Made by a program: the position numbers and the translations under genes | Notes under the pieces: model-generated | Databases searched by the model: none | What the model saw: only the letters and a program-made list of their open reading frames with translations | What the model was told of the DNA's origin: nothing | Shown: one piece after another, positions 62,415 through 64,000 of the stretch | Layout: each line of letters begins with the position of its first letter | Position numbering within the stretch: the stretch's first letter is position 1 | Source of the DNA: Leptospira sp. WS60.C2 | Lineage (GTDB): Bacteria > Spirochaetota > Leptospiria > Leptospirales > Leptospiraceae | Direction: 5' to 3' | Length of the DNA stretch: 64,000 nucleotides | NCBI RefSeq assembly: GCF_040833955.1 | Contig: NZ_CP162133.1 | Location: forward strand, 3,169,501-3,233,500

Positions 62415-63596
62415 ATGTCAAAAATCCTCTTTATCACTCCAAGATTTCTGCAAAATGCATCAGGTGGTGCAGAGAAATTAGCATTCGACTATGTTTCTAT
62501 TTTATCTGAATCTCATGATGTGACAGTTTGTACCACTGCAGCGAAAAATTACGTCACCTGGAAAAATGAATTTAAAACTGGTATCACTGAAAATGATTCC
62601 TATAAAATCATTCGATTTCCAGTCACAAAAAAACGTAACATCTACTATATGAATGAAATCTTAGATCGTTGTCTAAAAGATGGTGATTCAGTATCTTTGG
62701 AAAACCAAATGTTGTTTCTTAAGGAACAAGGTCCGTATTGTCCTGAAATAATAGAGTATGTAACAAAAGAACAATCCAGCTTTGATTTGATCATATTGAT
62801 TGGGTATCTGTACTATCCAGTCGTTATGAGTATCCCTTTACTCAAAGTTCCTTTTGTCATTGTTCCTACATTTCATGATGAACCACCATTTCGTTTACCC
62901 ATCTACAAACAAACATATAAGAGTGAATACATTTATAGTTTTAATGCACCTGAAGAATTACAAGTATATGAATCCATTACGAAACAAAGAGCAAATCGAT
63001 ACTTTTTAATCGGAACCTATGTAGATGATCCATTTAGCTCGACAGAATTGCAGGAACCACTTTCACCTAAACAAACTTTTCAATTCTTGACCATTGGACG
63101 AATTGAACCAGCGAAAGGATATCATGAACTTTTTTTGGATTATTTAGATTGGAAACACTCACGCAATCGATCTGATGTCACACTCAAATGTCTCGGGTCT
63201 ATTTTTTCTATGGATGTTTCGAAAGAACAAGAGATTCAATTTTCTGGTTTTGTATCAGAAGAGGAAAAACTCGCTGAAATCCAAAAATCCTATCTCTTAT
63301 TCAATCCTTCTGCTTATGAAAGTTTTTCTATTTCCATCATGGAAGCTTGGCTCCAAGAAAAACCAGTTCTTGTGAATGGAAGGTCAAGTGTTATGAAAGG
63401 ACATTGTTTACGTAGCCAAGGTGGATTGTATTATTCTGACAAAATATCGTTTCAGCGAATGTTGGATTATTTATTGGAGAACCCAACAATCGCGTATCAG
63501 TTAGGAAAAAACGGAAGGAAGTATGTCATCTCAAATTTTTCGAGAGACGTCGTTCGAAAAAAACTAAACCAAATGGTTAGTATGCTACTCGGTTGA
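62415..63596 (+). CDS. GT4-family glycosyltransferase
   Basis: A 393-residue GT-B enzyme with FITPRFLQNASGGAEKLAFDYV at the start, LTIGRIEPAKGYHELF and the motif FNPSAYESFSISIMEAWL in place of the usual EHEGFGLP. The N-terminal donor site is typical, and the EX7E is retained in altered form (E..FSISIMEAW). It begins 5 bases after the previous gene. Its end overlaps the convergent inositol monophosphatase gene by 20 bases. Confidence 0.85.
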   Translation: MSKILFITPRFLQNASGGAEKLAFDYVSILSESHDVTVCTTAAKNYVTWKNEFKTGITENDSYKIIRFPVTKKRNIYYMNEILDRCLKDGDSVSLENQMLFLKEQGPYCPEIIEYVTKEQSSFDLIILIGYLYYPVVMSIPLLKVPFVIVPTFHDEPPFRLPIYKQTYKSEYIYSFNAPEELQVYESITKQRANRYFLIGTYVDDPFSSTELQEPLSPKQTFQFLTIGRIEPAKGYHELFLDYLDWKHSRNRSDVTLKCLGSIFSMDVSKEQEIQFSGFVSEEEKLAEIQKSYLLFNPSAYESFSISIMEAWLQEKPVLVNGRSSVMKGHCLRSQGGLYYSDKISFQRMLDYLLENPTIAYQLGKNGRKYVISNFSRDVVRKKLNQMVSMLLG

Positions 63597-64000
63597 TCTT
63601 TCCTTCAAACTCAGCCAGTAAATACTCGTGCACATGTCCATTGCTCGCGAGTAAACTAGGAATCATAATAGAAAAATCATTACCATCCATGGAAGTTAAC
63701 TTTCCATTTGCTTCCATTACGATGAGACCAGCTGCTGCCATATCCCAAGGTTTTAAACCCAATTCATAATAACCTTCAAACTTTCCTTCGGCTAACCAAC
63801 ATAAGTCTAAAGTAGCAGCACCAGTTCTTCTGATTCCTCTTGATTTTTGCAGAATCGATTTGTAATACTGCATTAAAGTATCAAGTGATAAGTTTCGATC
63901 ATAGGGAAATCCAGTGACGAAGAGAGAATCTTTCATGGATTTAGTTTTTGAGACATGGATTTGGTTTTTTTCGCGGAAGGCGCCTTGTCCTTTGATGGCG
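63577..64000 (-). CDS. Inositol monophosphatase-family protein, C-terminal part (cut by window edge)
   Basis: The frame continues to the window's right end without a stop, so an ATG at 63936 is internal. The seen part has the family sequence GAFREKNQIHVSK, VTGFPYDR, RRTGAATLDLCWLAEGKFEGYYE and KPWDMAAAGLIVMEANG (the WD motif holds the third metal). This is the C-terminal lobe of SuhB/IMPase-fold phosphatases; the N-terminal metal site (GExE, DPIDGT) is outside. Possible roles are inositol-phosphate, PAP or fructose-bisphosphate phosphatase. Confidence 0.85.
   Translation of the reverse strand, partial: AIKGQGAFREKNQIHVSKTKSMKDSLFVTGFPYDRNLSLDTLMQYYKSILQKSRGIRRTGAATLDLCWLAEGKFEGYYELGLKPWDMAAAGLIVMEANGKLTSMDGNDFSIMIPSLLASNGHVHEYLLAEFEGKINRVAY

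Noticed and set aside
1..64000. CRISPR arrays, tRNA/rRNA genes, insertion sequences or phage
   Set aside because: No spaced direct repeats, no cloverleaf sequence and no transposase, integrase or capsid-like protein was seen.

Overview
The window is bacterial, AT-rich and densely coded on both strands. It reads as a chromosome segment of a spirochaete of the genus Leptospira, probably a saprophytic (L. biflexa-like) or related environmental lineage. This is inferred from protein character: leptospiral lipoproteins with short lipoboxes, abundant SpoIIE-type PP2C phosphatases, PilZ-like DUF1577-style proteins, PD40-OmpA envelope proteins and a flgN-flgK-flgL-fliW-csrA cluster. No rRNA, tRNA, CRISPR array, insertion sequence or prophage was seen. 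No identity search was run.

Layout, left to right. Positions 1-2500 hold the end of a polysaccharide flippase, a small secreted protein and a response regulator fused to an HATPase domain. Positions 2556-6265 (minus) are a three-gene secreted operon: an unknown protein, a trypsin-like PDZ protease and a degenerate protease-like PDZ paralogue. Positions 6420-10406 (plus) carry a double rhodanese, a GH31 glycosidase lipoprotein close to sulfoquinovosidases, and a metallophosphoesterase. Positions 10403-16006 (minus) form the flagellar hook-junction/FliW-CsrA operon, followed by a DUF374 acyltransferase and an OsmC protein. Positions 16093-20630 hold small conserved genes, aat and a PilZ-like protein. 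Positions 20627-29763 hold an ECF-type sigma factor with a problematic start, a PhoB/PhoR-like two-component pair, argJ, a GAF protein with a decayed PP2C-like domain coupled to a membrane SpoIIE phosphatase, and an M50-like protease. Positions 29821-31882 are UDP-glucuronate decarboxylase and PntAA. Positions 31959-37883 (minus) are an OmpA/PD40 protein, a PilZ-like protein, hisS, a PAP2 phosphatase and an LpxL-like acyltransferase.

Positions 37977-45041 hold folP, two TPR proteins, rlpA and a membrane HAMP-PP2C-TPR phosphatase gene broken by a perfect 8-bp tandem duplication. Positions 45407-57104 are mixed: DUF2147, dcd, an enoyl-CoA hydratase, an IPT/TIG lipoprotein, several unknown proteins, an MFS transporter divergent from a short-chain dehydrogenase, an aminotransferase, a patatin and a YjgN-like protein coupled to an M48 protease. 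Positions 58262-64000 are a polysaccharide locus: an RMD-like reductase, a methyltransferase-like protein, three GT4 glycosyltransferases and the end of an inositol-monophosphatase-family gene.

The strongest signals are sequence-level oddities rather than a new cassette: the 8-bp duplication (43695-43710), the missing start codon of the sigma factor, Gln at a sulfonate-binding position of the YihQ-like glycosidase, a rewritten sulfonamide loop in FolP, and enzyme/pseudoenzyme pairs (protease/pseudoprotease, PP2C/pseudo-PP2C). Together with a response regulator carrying an anti-sigma-type kinase domain, the PP2C genes suggest partner-switching regulation, but no partner is proven here.
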